A stretch of 64,000 nucleotides of DNA from the NCBI GenBank assembly GCA_016872645.1, contig VGZH01000001.1:1-64000 (forward strand), given 5' to 3'. The position numbers and the translations under genes are program-made. Of this stretch, positions 51,709 through 60,485 are shown in pieces; the stretch's first letter is position 1, and each line of letters begins with the position of its first letter. Below the pieces are notes generated by a model. That model saw nothing but the letters and a program-made list of their open reading frames with translations, was not told where the DNA came from and made no database searches. The DNA is from Planctomycetota bacterium (GTDB lineage: Bacteria > Planctomycetota > Planctomycetia > Planctomycetales > Planctomycetaceae).

Positions 51709-53233
51709 GTGAATGGCGCGGCGACACCCTCATCACTCGGCCCTGAGCCCAAAGCATCAGAGATTTCAGCCGCCGCTGGCCTTCGATCAAATAACTCGGC
51801 GGCAGCGATTGAAGATGCTGGTCGTAAACTCGCTGTCGTTCGGCGCCCCACTCGTGTTGCAGGTGAACGATCCCTTGCCGTTCGAGTTCCTCGGCAAACT
51901 CGTCGGCGATTTGCTGATAGCCCGCGATCGTCGGATGCACATGATCGGCGAACCAATCGTTGCCAGGAATCCCGTTGCGGCTGAGCCGATCGAACAACGC
52001 TCGAACGTCGACCACCGGTGTGCCCGAATCGAGCCCGACTTGAGTTACGAGTTCGTTCATCGGTTCGAGAATTCGCAGCGGACAGACATCCAATTCTTTG
52101 GCCCGAACGTACTCGGCCCGCGCGGCGTCGAATTGGCTGAGTGAGTCGTAGACCTTAGCCAAGTCGTACCGAATTCCCGCATGTTGATTGTCAATTGCCA
52201 GAGCCTCACGCAACAAACGCAAGGCCTCGACGGGTTGATCAGCGTAGTGTTGACGAGCCTGTTCCCGCAGATCGTCCCACTGCTGTCGTTCGTAGTCGGC
52301 CAGACCCGCGCGATGCTCGGCCTTAAATGGTGGCGAGTCACGCAAGTTGCACGCGGGGTTCATCAAGATCAATGGGAGGCCGGCTTGCCGAGCAATTGAG
52401 GTCATTCGCCGCAGATTGAATTCGTAGTGCGCGATGACGCCGCGGTGCCACTCCTCGTCCCGGTGATAGAACTCCAACCCGCCACGGTAGTCGAGCAACG
52501 CTTCGACCTCCGGCGAAAGAGTTTCCTCCTCGAGGGCGAGGCTCCCACCTAGTTGCTGCCCTTGTGAGTCATCCGTCGAGGCAACCGCTCGGCGGGAGTC
52601 TCGTCCTCCCAACTGCATCGCCGATCGCAGCACGTTGTAAATCCGTAGCTGCAAGGTCTGCTCGTGCAGTCGCCAGAGCCAGTAAGGCGTTCGTTTGAGT
52701 TCGCTGTAGGTGCGGTCTTCCAGGAACTCGTTGTGGCTGCAATGGACGATGACCAAGTCGGGGTGATACCGCAGCACCTCTTCGAGAATCGGGACCATGC
52801 GATAGCTGGCGTACGACACGCCGCCACAGTTGATGACGTTCCACTCGCGCGACGGATCGGCCGTGTTGAGGCAGATCTCCAACCAAGTCGTGAACGATGT
52901 CTCAGTCGTCCACGGGTTCCCCTGCACCGTCGAGTCGCCGATGCAAAAAATGCGAAACTCGCGCGGCGTTTTTCGGACGGCAAACGATTCCGGATAAAAA
53001 TAGACTCGCTTCGACCGAGCGATCTCGTAGCGCTCTCCCGCCTCGTTCAGGTCAAACAACGGCCGCACCGCGCTAAAGCCGACGAACGGGTCGTCGTGCC
53101 AACTTGGATGTCCGAAACCAAATGCTCGCAGCGTCAATTCCGCCAGGACAAACGGCAGCAAACCCAGCAATATGGCGGCTGCTCGGAACAGAATCGCTCG
53201 CCGCCAACGTGTTGGACGCGTTGCAGAGAGCAT
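51704..53233 (-). CDS. SGNH/GDSL hydrolase with internal TPR repeats
   Basis: The 509-residue protein has an N-terminal anchor (about residues 14-33, LFRAAAILLGLLPFVLAELT). The SGNH block I is IFCIGDSTVQGNPW (Ser101). Block II NCGGVSYAS and block III HCSHNEFLED (Asn) follow, and block V WFADHVHPT lies near residue 433 (Asp, His). Between blocks III and V, around residues 335-400, are two TPR-like units (PVEALRLLREALAIDNQHAG; GIRYDLAKVYDSLSQFDAARAE). The enzyme probably deacetylates or esterifies an envelope polymer at the outer face of the membrane, with the TPRs as partner-binding site. The DUF1501 gene follows downstream. Confidence 0.85.
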   Translation of the reverse strand: MLSATRPTRWRRAILFRAAAILLGLLPFVLAELTLRAFGFGHPSWHDDPFVGFSAVRPLFDLNEAGERYEIARSKRVYFYPESFAVRKTPREFRIFCIGDSTVQGNPWTTETSFTTWLEICLNTADPSREWNVINCGGVSYASYRMVPILEEVLRYHPDLVIVHCSHNEFLEDRTYSELKRTPYWLWRLHEQTLQLRIYNVLRSAMQLGGRDSRRAVASTDDSQGQQLGGSLALEEETLSPEVEALLDYRGGLEFYHRDEEWHRGVIAHYEFNLRRMTSIARQAGLPLILMNPACNLRDSPPFKAEHRAGLADYERQQWDDLREQARQHYADQPVEALRLLREALAIDNQHAGIRYDLAKVYDSLSQFDAARAEYVRAKELDVCPLRILEPMNELVTQVGLDSGTPVVDVRALFDRLSRNGIPGNDWFADHVHPTIAGYQQIADEFAEELERQGIVHLQHEWGAERQRVYDQHLQSLPPSYLIEGQRRLKSLMLWAQGRVMRVSPRHSR

Positions 53234-53571
53234 TGCAAAACTCCTTGGATCGGTCGTTCAACACCCTCAATTTGGGCAACCTGCTGAACTCACGGCGGAT
53301 GCGAAATAACGATCGTGACGCGTCCGCCTGTCAAACTAATTTTTATTCTTCGTGGATGATCATGAACGCAGCGTATGTCTGACACACGCTCAACCCAATT
53401 TAATTTATCCGGAATTCGCGTACGCGTCTCGCGATTTGAAGTCTGACAACGGCCATTGCCGCTGCATCGCTTGCAAACAGTCCCCTGTCAGCTGAGGAGA
53501 CGAGCGGGGAGCGAACTTTCGTCAACTTGATCCCAGCCGACTCATTCTCGTTCGCTGAGGATCCCAATCCA
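53234..53571. other. Gap with no supported gene
   Basis: About 340 bp upstream of the Gly/Arg-rich remnant. Between a diverging SGNH gene and the moxR operon I see only AT-richer sequence around 53320-53420, which may hold promoters, and a short remnant frame (ERTFVNLIPADSFSFAED) ending at TAA 53572-53574. Confidence 0.4.
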
Positions 53572-53574
53572 TAA

Positions 53575-53904
53575 GACCGCGAGCCGAGCCGGCGGACTGA
53601 CAATAACGATCGCAATGACCAGCGCGACAACGCTGATCCGAATTTGGATCGAGGACCGAGTTCCCAGTCCCACCGATCGGATGATCGACGATGGGACTCA
53701 CAACCGCTGACAGGTGGACGTGGTGGATTCGGTCCGCCTCCCGGTGATCCGCGCGGTGGCTTTGGTTCGCAGCAGCGAGGCTCGAGTCGTGATCGTGGTG
53801 ATTTTGTTCCGCCGCACGGTCGCAACGGCGATCGAGGACGCAGCAACTTCCGTCCGCCATTCAGTGAACCAAGTCACGATCGCGGCCACACGGTGCCGTG
53901 GTAA
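53575..53904 (+). pseudogene. Gly/Arg/Pro-rich protein fragment
   Basis: After TAA 53572-53574 the same frame stays open to TAA at 53902, with the biased text RTDNNDRNDQRDNADPNLDR, GGRGGFGPPPGDPRGGFGSQ and RGDFVPPHGRNGDRGRSN. No good start codon precedes it (only TTG 53644). Upstream of the stop, the frame also reads sensibly, so the feature is probably a gene broken by a nonsense change. Such low-complexity proteins bind RNA or form exported disordered tails; nothing more can be said. Confidence 0.45.
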
Positions 53905-54121
53905 GACTGGAGCCGCACGGACCCGACGGACGAGTTCAGCGAATCACGCAGAACTTGCCAAGACGATCGCTGGCCGTTCGTTGAAAATTCTGCCGGAACC
54001 TGACTGCGTGGATATTCGTCGAATGACCGGGAATAATCCGCCAGGAACTAACCGAGACGCTCGGGCAATTCTTCGATCCGCTCGACAGACCTCTCTGATC
54101 CAACAACTGGGGAATGCATCC

Positions 54122-55150
54122 ATGTCTCAGCCCGCGGCAACGACCGTTTCGGAAAAGCTGTCAGAAACCGATGTCCAGGCGATTGACCACCTTCGCGAAG
54201 TTTACGCGAAGCTGCAAAAAGAACTCGCCCGAGTCATCGTCGGCCAGAATGACACGATCGAGCGGTTGGCGATTTGCCTGTTTGCTCGTGGGCACGCGCT
54301 GTTGATGGGGGTGCCGGGGCTGGCCAAGACGCTGCTGGTCAGCAAGCTGGCCGAGACCATGTCGCTGAAGTTCAGCCGCATCCAGTTCACTCCCGACTTG
54401 ATGCCGATGGACATCACTGGCACCGACATCCTGCAAGACACAGCAGGTGGCAAACGTGATTTCGAGTTCGTTCACGGGCCGATCTTCGCGAACATCGTGC
54501 TGGCAGATGAAATCAACCGTGCGCCCCCAAAGACGCAGGCAGCGATGCTCGAAGCGATGCAGGAGCGGAAGGTCACCGTCGTCGGCAAGGCGTTCAAGCT
54601 CGAAGCTCCGTTTCTGGTGTTGGCCACGCAAAACCCGGTCGAGCAGGAAGGGACGTACCCGCTTCCGGAAGCACAGCTTGACCGGTTCATGTTCTTGATC
54701 GAGCTGGACTATCCCAACGAAGACGAAGAGGTACGAATCGCTCGTACGACGACGGGAGATGATCTTCCGGAGTTGAGTCATCTACTGCACGCCGAAGACA
54801 TCATTCGCCATCAGCATCTGGTCCGTCGCGTGCCCGTGCCGGATCACATCTATCAATTTGCGGCGCGGTTAGTCCGGAAGACTCGCCCGAACGGCGAGAC
54901 GGCTCCCGGCTGGCTCAAGCCACTCGTCGCCTGGGGAGCCGGTCCGCGAGCAGTGCAGAATTTGATCCTCGGCGCGAAAGCCCGCGCGGCGTTGATGGGG
55001 AGTTACATGGTCCGGCTGGAAGACATCCAAGTGGTCGCCGTCCCCGTGCTGACGCATCGCATCATTACCACCTTCGCCGCGCAGGCTGAAGGTATCGACG
55101 CCAAGAAGATCGTGCGGCGCCTGCTCGAAGAAACGAACGCGGAGGCGTGA
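54122..55150 (+). CDS. MoxR family AAA+ ATPase
   Basis: I chose ATG 54122 (MSQPAATTVSEKLSETDVQA); a longer open frame upstream is not conserved-looking. The 342-residue ATPase has Walker A GVPGLAKT, Walker B IVLADEINRAPP, the sensor segment VLATQNPVEQEGTYPLPEAQ and the arginine-finger region LDRFMFLIELDYP. MoxR proteins act as chaperones that load metals or insert partners with vWA proteins. The DUF58 and vWA/BatA genes follow directly, the standard moxR-DUF58-batA layout. A palindromic repeat occupies the spacer to DUF58. Confidence 0.94.
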   Translation: MSQPAATTVSEKLSETDVQAIDHLREVYAKLQKELARVIVGQNDTIERLAICLFARGHALLMGVPGLAKTLLVSKLAETMSLKFSRIQFTPDLMPMDITGTDILQDTAGGKRDFEFVHGPIFANIVLADEINRAPPKTQAAMLEAMQERKVTVVGKAFKLEAPFLVLATQNPVEQEGTYPLPEAQLDRFMFLIELDYPNEDEEVRIARTTTGDDLPELSHLLHAEDIIRHQHLVRRVPVPDHIYQFAARLVRKTRPNGETAPGWLKPLVAWGAGPRAVQNLILGAKARAALMGSYMVRLEDIQVVAVPVLTHRIITTFAAQAEGIDAKKIVRRLLEETNAEA

Positions 55151-55153
55151 TGT

Positions 55154-55228
55154 GGCGCACGCGGCTCGCGTGCACAGGCTTTTCCGTCCAACAAAGACAA
55201 TCACAACTTCGGCACGCGAGCCGCGTGC
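55154..55228. repeat. Palindromic repeat inside the moxR operon
   Basis: GGCGCACGCGGCTCGCGTGC (55154-55173) and GCACGCGAGCCGCGTGC (55212-55228) are inverted copies of about 17 bp around a 38-bp loop. The element sits within the moxR-to-DUF58 spacer, where it may attenuate or stabilise the transcript. Confidence 0.65.
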
Positions 55229-55257
55229 CCCACAATTCGATTCCCGAAAGCCCACGG

Positions 55258-56169
55258 ATGTTTGCTGATCGTCAGCCTCGCAGCTTTTTGGATACCGGCG
55301 CGCTGTCGCGACTGGCGGCCGTGCCCTTGAATTCGCGGCGACCGATGCTGGGAAGCGTGTCGGGGCGGCATACCAGTCCGCATCGTGGAGCCAGCGTCGA
55401 ATTCGCCGAGTATCGCAAATACGTTCCCGGCGATGATCTGCGGCGGCTTGATTGGCGAGCCTACGGACGCTCCGATCGCTTCTACGTCAAAGAGTTCGAG
55501 GCGGATACCAACCTGCGGCTGTGCGCGGTACTCGACACAAGCGGGTCGATGGACTTTGGTTCGACCGGCATCACGAAGATCGAATATGCCCGCAAGTTGG
55601 CCGGATCTTTGGCCTATTTGGCGAGTCAACAAGGGGACGCGGTCGGGCTGTCGTGCGTGGCGAATACGATCGTCCGCAACATCCCGCCGAAGCGCGGACC
55701 CGCGCATCTGATGAACGTGTTCGACATCCTCGAACAAGCTCAGCCGAGCGGCGAGACGCAGCTGATTGGGGTACTGCATGAACTGGCTGAGACAATTCGG
55801 CAGCGAGCCTTGATCGTGATTCTGTCCGACTTCTTCGTCGAACCGGACTTGCTGCGCGGCTGCTTGCAGCATCTGCGGTTTCGCAAACACGACGTTTCGA
55901 TGTTTCAGTTGCTCGACCCGCTGGAAATCAACTTCAATTTTCGTCGGCCGATGCGTTTTATCGACATGGAAGGTGGTCCGTCGATCTTCGCGGAACCGAA
56001 CGAGATCGCCGACCGCTACCAAAAAGCGTTACAGAAATATGCCGACGAATTGCTGGCGGTCGTGCTGGAGTCGGCGGTCGACTTTCATCCGGTCACGCTC
56101 GACGAAAACTTCGAGCAAGTGCTGATGCGATTCCTCGTCGGCCGTACTCGGACGAAGGGGGTGCGATGA
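55258..56169 (+). CDS. DUF58 protein with vWA-type domain
   Basis: The start is ATG 55258 (MFADRQPRSFLDTGALSRLA); an upstream frame overlaps the repeat. The 303-residue protein has the DUF58 signature RGASVEFAEYRKYVPGDDLR, RLDWRAYGRSDRFYVKEFEA, then a vWA MIDAS motif VLDTSGSMDFG (about residues 108-118). A metal-dependent adhesion domain paired with MoxR is typical. The gene ends with a 4-bp overlap into the BatA-like gene, so translation is coupled. Confidence 0.92.
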   Translation: MFADRQPRSFLDTGALSRLAAVPLNSRRPMLGSVSGRHTSPHRGASVEFAEYRKYVPGDDLRRLDWRAYGRSDRFYVKEFEADTNLRLCAVLDTSGSMDFGSTGITKIEYARKLAGSLAYLASQQGDAVGLSCVANTIVRNIPPKRGPAHLMNVFDILEQAQPSGETQLIGVLHELAETIRQRALIVILSDFFVEPDLLRGCLQHLRFRKHDVSMFQLLDPLEINFNFRRPMRFIDMEGGPSIFAEPNEIADRYQKALQKYADELLAVVLESAVDFHPVTLDENFEQVLMRFLVGRTRTKGVR

Positions 56170-58151
56170 GCTTCCTTCAACCGCTTCTTCTCGCCGGTCT
56201 GCCGCTCATCTCGCTGCCGATTCTGATTCACCTCATCAACCAGCGTCGGTTTCAGACGATTCGCTGGGGAGCGATGATGTTTCTGCTCGCGGCGAATCGG
56301 ATGTCGCGCGGGTATGCCAAGCTGCGACAATGGCTGATCCTGGTTTTTCGCACCTTGGCGATTGCAGGGTTGATCTTCGGCGTTGCTCGGCCGCTGGCGA
56401 GCGGTTGGCTGGGGCTGACAGCCGGAGGTCGGCCCGATACGACAATTATTTTGCTCGACCGGTCGCCGAGCATGAGACAGCAAGGCGAAGGGCAAGTCGG
56501 AACAAAACTCGATACGGGGCGGTATCAGTTGGCCCGATCGCTGGGCCTGCTCGGCTCGGCTAAATGGGTGTTAATCGAGAGCACGACGAATACGCCGCGC
56601 GAGATCGAATCACCCGAAGTTTTACTGAATCTGCCCGCGACTGAACCGTCCAGCGCGTCGGCCGACCTGCCGGTAATGCTGCAAGCGGCTCACGATTATG
56701 TGAAGGCGAATAAGTCGGGGCGCACGGAGATTTGGATCTGCTCAGACATCCGCGCGAACGATTGGAACTCGGAAAGCGGCCGCTGGGCGACGCTGCGTGA
56801 TGCGTTTCTCGAACTGACGCAGGGGGTGCGATTTCACTTGCTGGCTTACGCGCAGTCAGCGACAGGCAACGTGTCACTGCGCGTCACAAATGTCCGACGA
56901 CAACAGAGCAGCGACGGGGCCGAGTTACTTGTGTCGCTCAAACTGAGCCGCGAAGGGGTCGCGGATGATGCCGAGAAAGTTTCGGTGCCGGTCTCGTTCG
57001 AGATCGAAGGGGCACGCTCAGAAGCGACCTTTGAAATAAGCGGCTCAACGTTCGAGATGAAGGATCATCGCATTCCGATTGAACGCTCGAAAGATCGAGG
57101 ATGGGGAAAAGTCTCGATCCCGGCGGATGCGAACTCGGCGGACAACGATTTCTATTTCGTGTTCGATCGACCGGCGGTGCGGCAGACGATTATCGTGGCC
57201 GATGACGCGAATGCCGCTCGACCACTGCAACTGTCGGCGGGAATTTCACCCGATCCGGCCATGAAACTCGCGGCGGAAGTGCTCACGGTCGATCAACTGC
57301 CGACCGTCGAGTGGGATCAAGTCTCGCTGGTGCTGTGGCAAGCGGCGCTGCCCGATGGTCCAACGGCCGATGCGATTCAAATGCTCGTCGATCGCGGCGG
57401 ACAAGTCATCTTCTTTCCGACGCAGGGTGTGACGAGTACCTCGTTCGCTGGCATGTCCTGGCAATCGTGGAATGAATCTCCGGACGGCATCGCGATCGAG
57501 ACGTGGCGCGTCGATCAAGACTTGCTGGCGAATACTCAAAGCGGAGCCGCGTTGCCCGTCGGACAATTGCAGGTCCGCAAGCACTGCGGTTTATCGGGAG
57601 AACACACTCCGCTGGCGACGCTCAAAGGGGGTGCGCCGTTGCTGGCTCGAGTGACGACGAATCGTGGCGGCGTGTATTTCTGCGCGACGACTCCGGCTGC
57701 GGCTGACTCGTCGCTGGCCGAGAACGGCGTCGTCTTGTACGTGCTCGTACAACGAGCGCTTGGGCTAGGCGCGGCAGTACTGGGGAATACTCGGCAACTG
57801 GTGGCAGGGGATGTCTCTGGCGAGCAACCGACTGCGTGGCAACAACTCGCTGGGCCGCCAGACGCGCTCTCCACCGAATTCGCGTTTCATGGCGGAGTCT
57901 ATTCGGGAGGCGAACGCTTGCTGGCGCTCAACCGCGCGAGTGCCGAAGATCAAGCGGCAGTGCTGGCCGATGGGCGAATCGCCGAGTTGTTTCAAGGGCT
58001 GGACTTCGCTCGTGTCGATGACAAAGCCGGCAACCTCGCCGCGCTGATTCAAGAGATTTGGCGTCTGTTCCTCGTCGCCATGATCATCGCCCTGATCGTC
58101 GAGGCGGCGTTATGTTTGCCAAAGAAAGTGACTCAGGTTGTGTCCGCTTAA
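56166..58151 (+). CDS. BatA-like vWA membrane protein
   Basis: The 661-residue protein begins with two membrane helices and the BatA signature SFLQPLLLAGLPLISLPILI, HLINQRRFQTIRWGAMMFLL. The vWA MIDAS is TTIILLDRSPSMRQQG (about residues 92-107). The long periplasmic middle contains a Rossmann-like or GATase-like domain (VDRGGQVIFFPTQGVTS). A C-terminal helix (LFLVAMIIALIVEAALCL) anchors it. It follows the DUF58 gene with ATGA overlap. In aerotolerance operons, BatA-type proteins work with MoxR; its exact task here is unknown. Ordinary BatA is about 330 residues. Confidence 0.9.
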   Translation: MSFLQPLLLAGLPLISLPILIHLINQRRFQTIRWGAMMFLLAANRMSRGYAKLRQWLILVFRTLAIAGLIFGVARPLASGWLGLTAGGRPDTTIILLDRSPSMRQQGEGQVGTKLDTGRYQLARSLGLLGSAKWVLIESTTNTPREIESPEVLLNLPATEPSSASADLPVMLQAAHDYVKANKSGRTEIWICSDIRANDWNSESGRWATLRDAFLELTQGVRFHLLAYAQSATGNVSLRVTNVRRQQSSDGAELLVSLKLSREGVADDAEKVSVPVSFEIEGARSEATFEISGSTFEMKDHRIPIERSKDRGWGKVSIPADANSADNDFYFVFDRPAVRQTIIVADDANAARPLQLSAGISPDPAMKLAAEVLTVDQLPTVEWDQVSLVLWQAALPDGPTADAIQMLVDRGGQVIFFPTQGVTSTSFAGMSWQSWNESPDGIAIETWRVDQDLLANTQSGAALPVGQLQVRKHCGLSGEHTPLATLKGGAPLLARVTTNRGGVYFCATTPAAADSSLAENGVVLYVLVQRALGLGAAVLGNTRQLVAGDVSGEQPTAWQQLAGPPDALSTEFAFHGGVYSGGERLLALNRASAEDQAAVLADGRIAELFQGLDFARVDDKAGNLAALIQEIWRLFLVAMIIALIVEAALCLPKKVTQVVSA

Positions 58152-58229
58152 AAACGCGTAATGGCAATCGGCTGACAGCATTCGGCCGAACTCCGAATGC
58201 CGATCGCCTTTATCTCCTTTTTGGTTGTT

Positions 58230-60437
58230 ATGAACTCCACCCGTTCACTCACGTTCTTATGGACCCCTGGATCGCTGGCTGTGTCAGTGATTGCGGTGTT
58301 GGTCGCGACCGGCTTCTGTTGGGCGGCTTGGCGACGATCGGGGTATCGGCCGTCGTTGGGGATGCTCGAAGTCCTTCGGCTGGTGATCGTCGTGCTGGCG
58401 GCGGTGATGTTCAATCAGCCGGAATGGGTCGAGGAATTTCGCCCCGACGAAAAGCCGTCGATCGCAGTGCTGTGGGATGACTCAACCAGCATGGGGACGA
58501 AGGACATCTCACCGAGTAGTTCGCCGGGGACGCCGAATTCGTCGTTGATGACTCGAAAGGAAGCGATTGCCGGGATGACCGAGGCGGCGGTATGGGTGAA
58601 GCTCAATGAGAAGATGAATGTCGTGATTCAGCCATTCGCGTCACCTCAGCCGGGACGCGGGACCGATCTGCATGAGCCGCTCGCGGAAGCTCCGGAGAAG
58701 TTCAAGAACTTGCTGGGCGTCGTGCTGATCTCTGACGGCGATTGGAACGAAGGTCTGCCGCCGGTGCAGGCGGCATCGCGGTTGAGATTGAAGGGGGTAC
58801 CGGTCTTCACCGTACCGGTGGGGAGTCCGATTCGGTTGCCGGATTTGGAATTGCTCAGCCTCGACGCGCCGACGTTCGGCATCGCGGGGAAGTCGGTGCG
58901 GATTCCGTTCGCGATCGAAAGCTCTTTGCCGCGCGAGACGACGACGACCGTGACGCTCAAGACGTCGGACGGCGACGAGGTCACGAAGGAAGTTCGCATC
59001 GCCGCGATGGGTCGTACGAGCGAATCGATCACCTGGAAACCAAAGACGACCGGCGACTTTACGCTGACGCTCGACGTCCCCAAGCACAGCGACGAGACAC
59101 TGATCGACAACAACAAACTGACCGCTCCGATCGTGATTCGCGAAGAGAAACTCAAAGTGCTGGTTGTCGAATCCTATCCGCGGTGGGAGTACCGCTATCT
59201 CCGCAACGCGCTGTCGCGCGATCCGGGAGTCGAGGTTTCATGCCTGCTGTTTCATCCGGGGCTGAGCAAAGTTGGCGGCGGCAACAAGGACTACATCAAA
59301 CAGTTTCCGAGCGGGCTTGATGAGCTGTCGAAGTTTGACGTTGTGTTCTTGGGCGATGTCGGTATCGACGACGGGCAACTCACACAAGAGCAATGCCGGT
59401 TGCTCAAAGGTTTGGTGGAGCATCAAGCGAGCGGTCTCGTCTTCATGCCGGGAATGCAAGGTCGTCAGTTCAGTTTGCTCGACACGGAATTAGACGACCT
59501 CAACCCGGTGGTGCTCGATGAGGGCCAGCCGAGCGGTTGGGGTTCGCGCACGCCGGGACATTTTGAGCTGATGGAACTTGGACGCCGCAGCTTGCTCACC
59601 AAGCTGGCTGACACGACCGACGACAACATGGAAGTCTGGGAAGACCTCCCCGGCTTCCAGTGGTACGCGCCGGTCGTCAAAGCGAAGGCCGGCAGCGAAG
59701 TGCTCGCGGTCCACAAGGACATCACCAACGAGTACGGTCGATTGCCGTTGCTGGTGACTCGCACGTTCGGAGCGGGCAAGGTCTTGTTCATGGGGACCGA
59801 CGGTGCATGGCGTTGGCGAAAGGGAGTCGAAGACAAATACCACTATCGCTTCTGGGGCCAGGTCGTCCGCTGGATGGCCTACCAACGCAACATGGCCAAA
59901 GGGGAAACCATGCGACTGTATTACTCCCCCGATCAGCCGCAGATGCGACAGACGTTGGCCCTGCACGCGAACGTGATGGAACGAAGCGGCGAGCCGCTCG
60001 CGAAGGGAGACGTCACCGCCCGCATCGTGGCTCCGTCTGGAAAAGCCGAGACAGTTCGGTTTATCTCCGCCGGTGACGAATGGGGCGTCTTCCACAGCCG
60101 CTTCGCCGCCGAAGAACCGGGCAAGCACGAAGTCACGCTGCTCTGCAAGCAAACGAACTCCACACTGGAAACCTCGTTCTTCGTGCAAGGAGTCGCTGCC
60201 GAAAGAGTCGGCAAACCGGCTCGGCCAGAGGTGCTTGAGGAAATCGCTCGCGTCACGCGGGGCAAAGTGCTGGAACCGTCGAAAGTCCAAGAAATCGTGC
60301 AATCATTAGCCAATCTTCCGGAACCTTTACCGTCCATCCGCCGCGTCCAACTCTGGAGCCACCCGGTTTATGCCGGACTTTTGGTGCTGTTGCTGGGCGT
60401 ATTTTGGGTGGGTCGAAAGGTGATTGGGTTGATATGA
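58230..60437 (+). CDS. Second vWA/GATase-like membrane protein of the moxR cluster
   Basis: I chose ATG 58230 (MNSTRSLTFLWTPGSLAVSV); ATG 58197 is also possible. The roughly 735-residue chain has two N-terminal helices (SLAVSVIAVLVATGFCWAAW; MLEVLRLVIVVLAAVMFNQP). A vWA-like MIDAS VLWDDSTSMGTKD (about residues 90-102) and a GATase1-like domain (VLVVESYPRWEYRYLRNALS; GLVFMPGMQGRQFS) follow, with one C-terminal helix (YAGLLVLLLGVFWVGRKVIG). This is the pattern of the large planctomycete homologues in moxR/batA clusters. It follows the BatA-like gene by 78 bp. Confidence 0.85.
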   Translation: MNSTRSLTFLWTPGSLAVSVIAVLVATGFCWAAWRRSGYRPSLGMLEVLRLVIVVLAAVMFNQPEWVEEFRPDEKPSIAVLWDDSTSMGTKDISPSSSPGTPNSSLMTRKEAIAGMTEAAVWVKLNEKMNVVIQPFASPQPGRGTDLHEPLAEAPEKFKNLLGVVLISDGDWNEGLPPVQAASRLRLKGVPVFTVPVGSPIRLPDLELLSLDAPTFGIAGKSVRIPFAIESSLPRETTTTVTLKTSDGDEVTKEVRIAAMGRTSESITWKPKTTGDFTLTLDVPKHSDETLIDNNKLTAPIVIREEKLKVLVVESYPRWEYRYLRNALSRDPGVEVSCLLFHPGLSKVGGGNKDYIKQFPSGLDELSKFDVVFLGDVGIDDGQLTQEQCRLLKGLVEHQASGLVFMPGMQGRQFSLLDTELDDLNPVVLDEGQPSGWGSRTPGHFELMELGRRSLLTKLADTTDDNMEVWEDLPGFQWYAPVVKAKAGSEVLAVHKDITNEYGRLPLLVTRTFGAGKVLFMGTDGAWRWRKGVEDKYHYRFWGQVVRWMAYQRNMAKGETMRLYYSPDQPQMRQTLALHANVMERSGEPLAKGDVTARIVAPSGKAETVRFISAGDEWGVFHSRFAAEEPGKHEVTLLCKQTNSTLETSFFVQGVAAERVGKPARPEVLEEIARVTRGKVLEPSKVQEIVQSLANLPEPLPSIRRVQLWSHPVYAGLLVLLLGVFWVGRKVIGLI

Positions 60438-60485
60438 TCCGCATGCGTCTGACGGGTGCTCGTGTCCATGAAGGAGATCGGAGCC

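Noticed and set aside
53714-55150. 478-codon MoxR start
   Set aside because: Extra residues run through the Gly/Arg-rich remnant in another frame.
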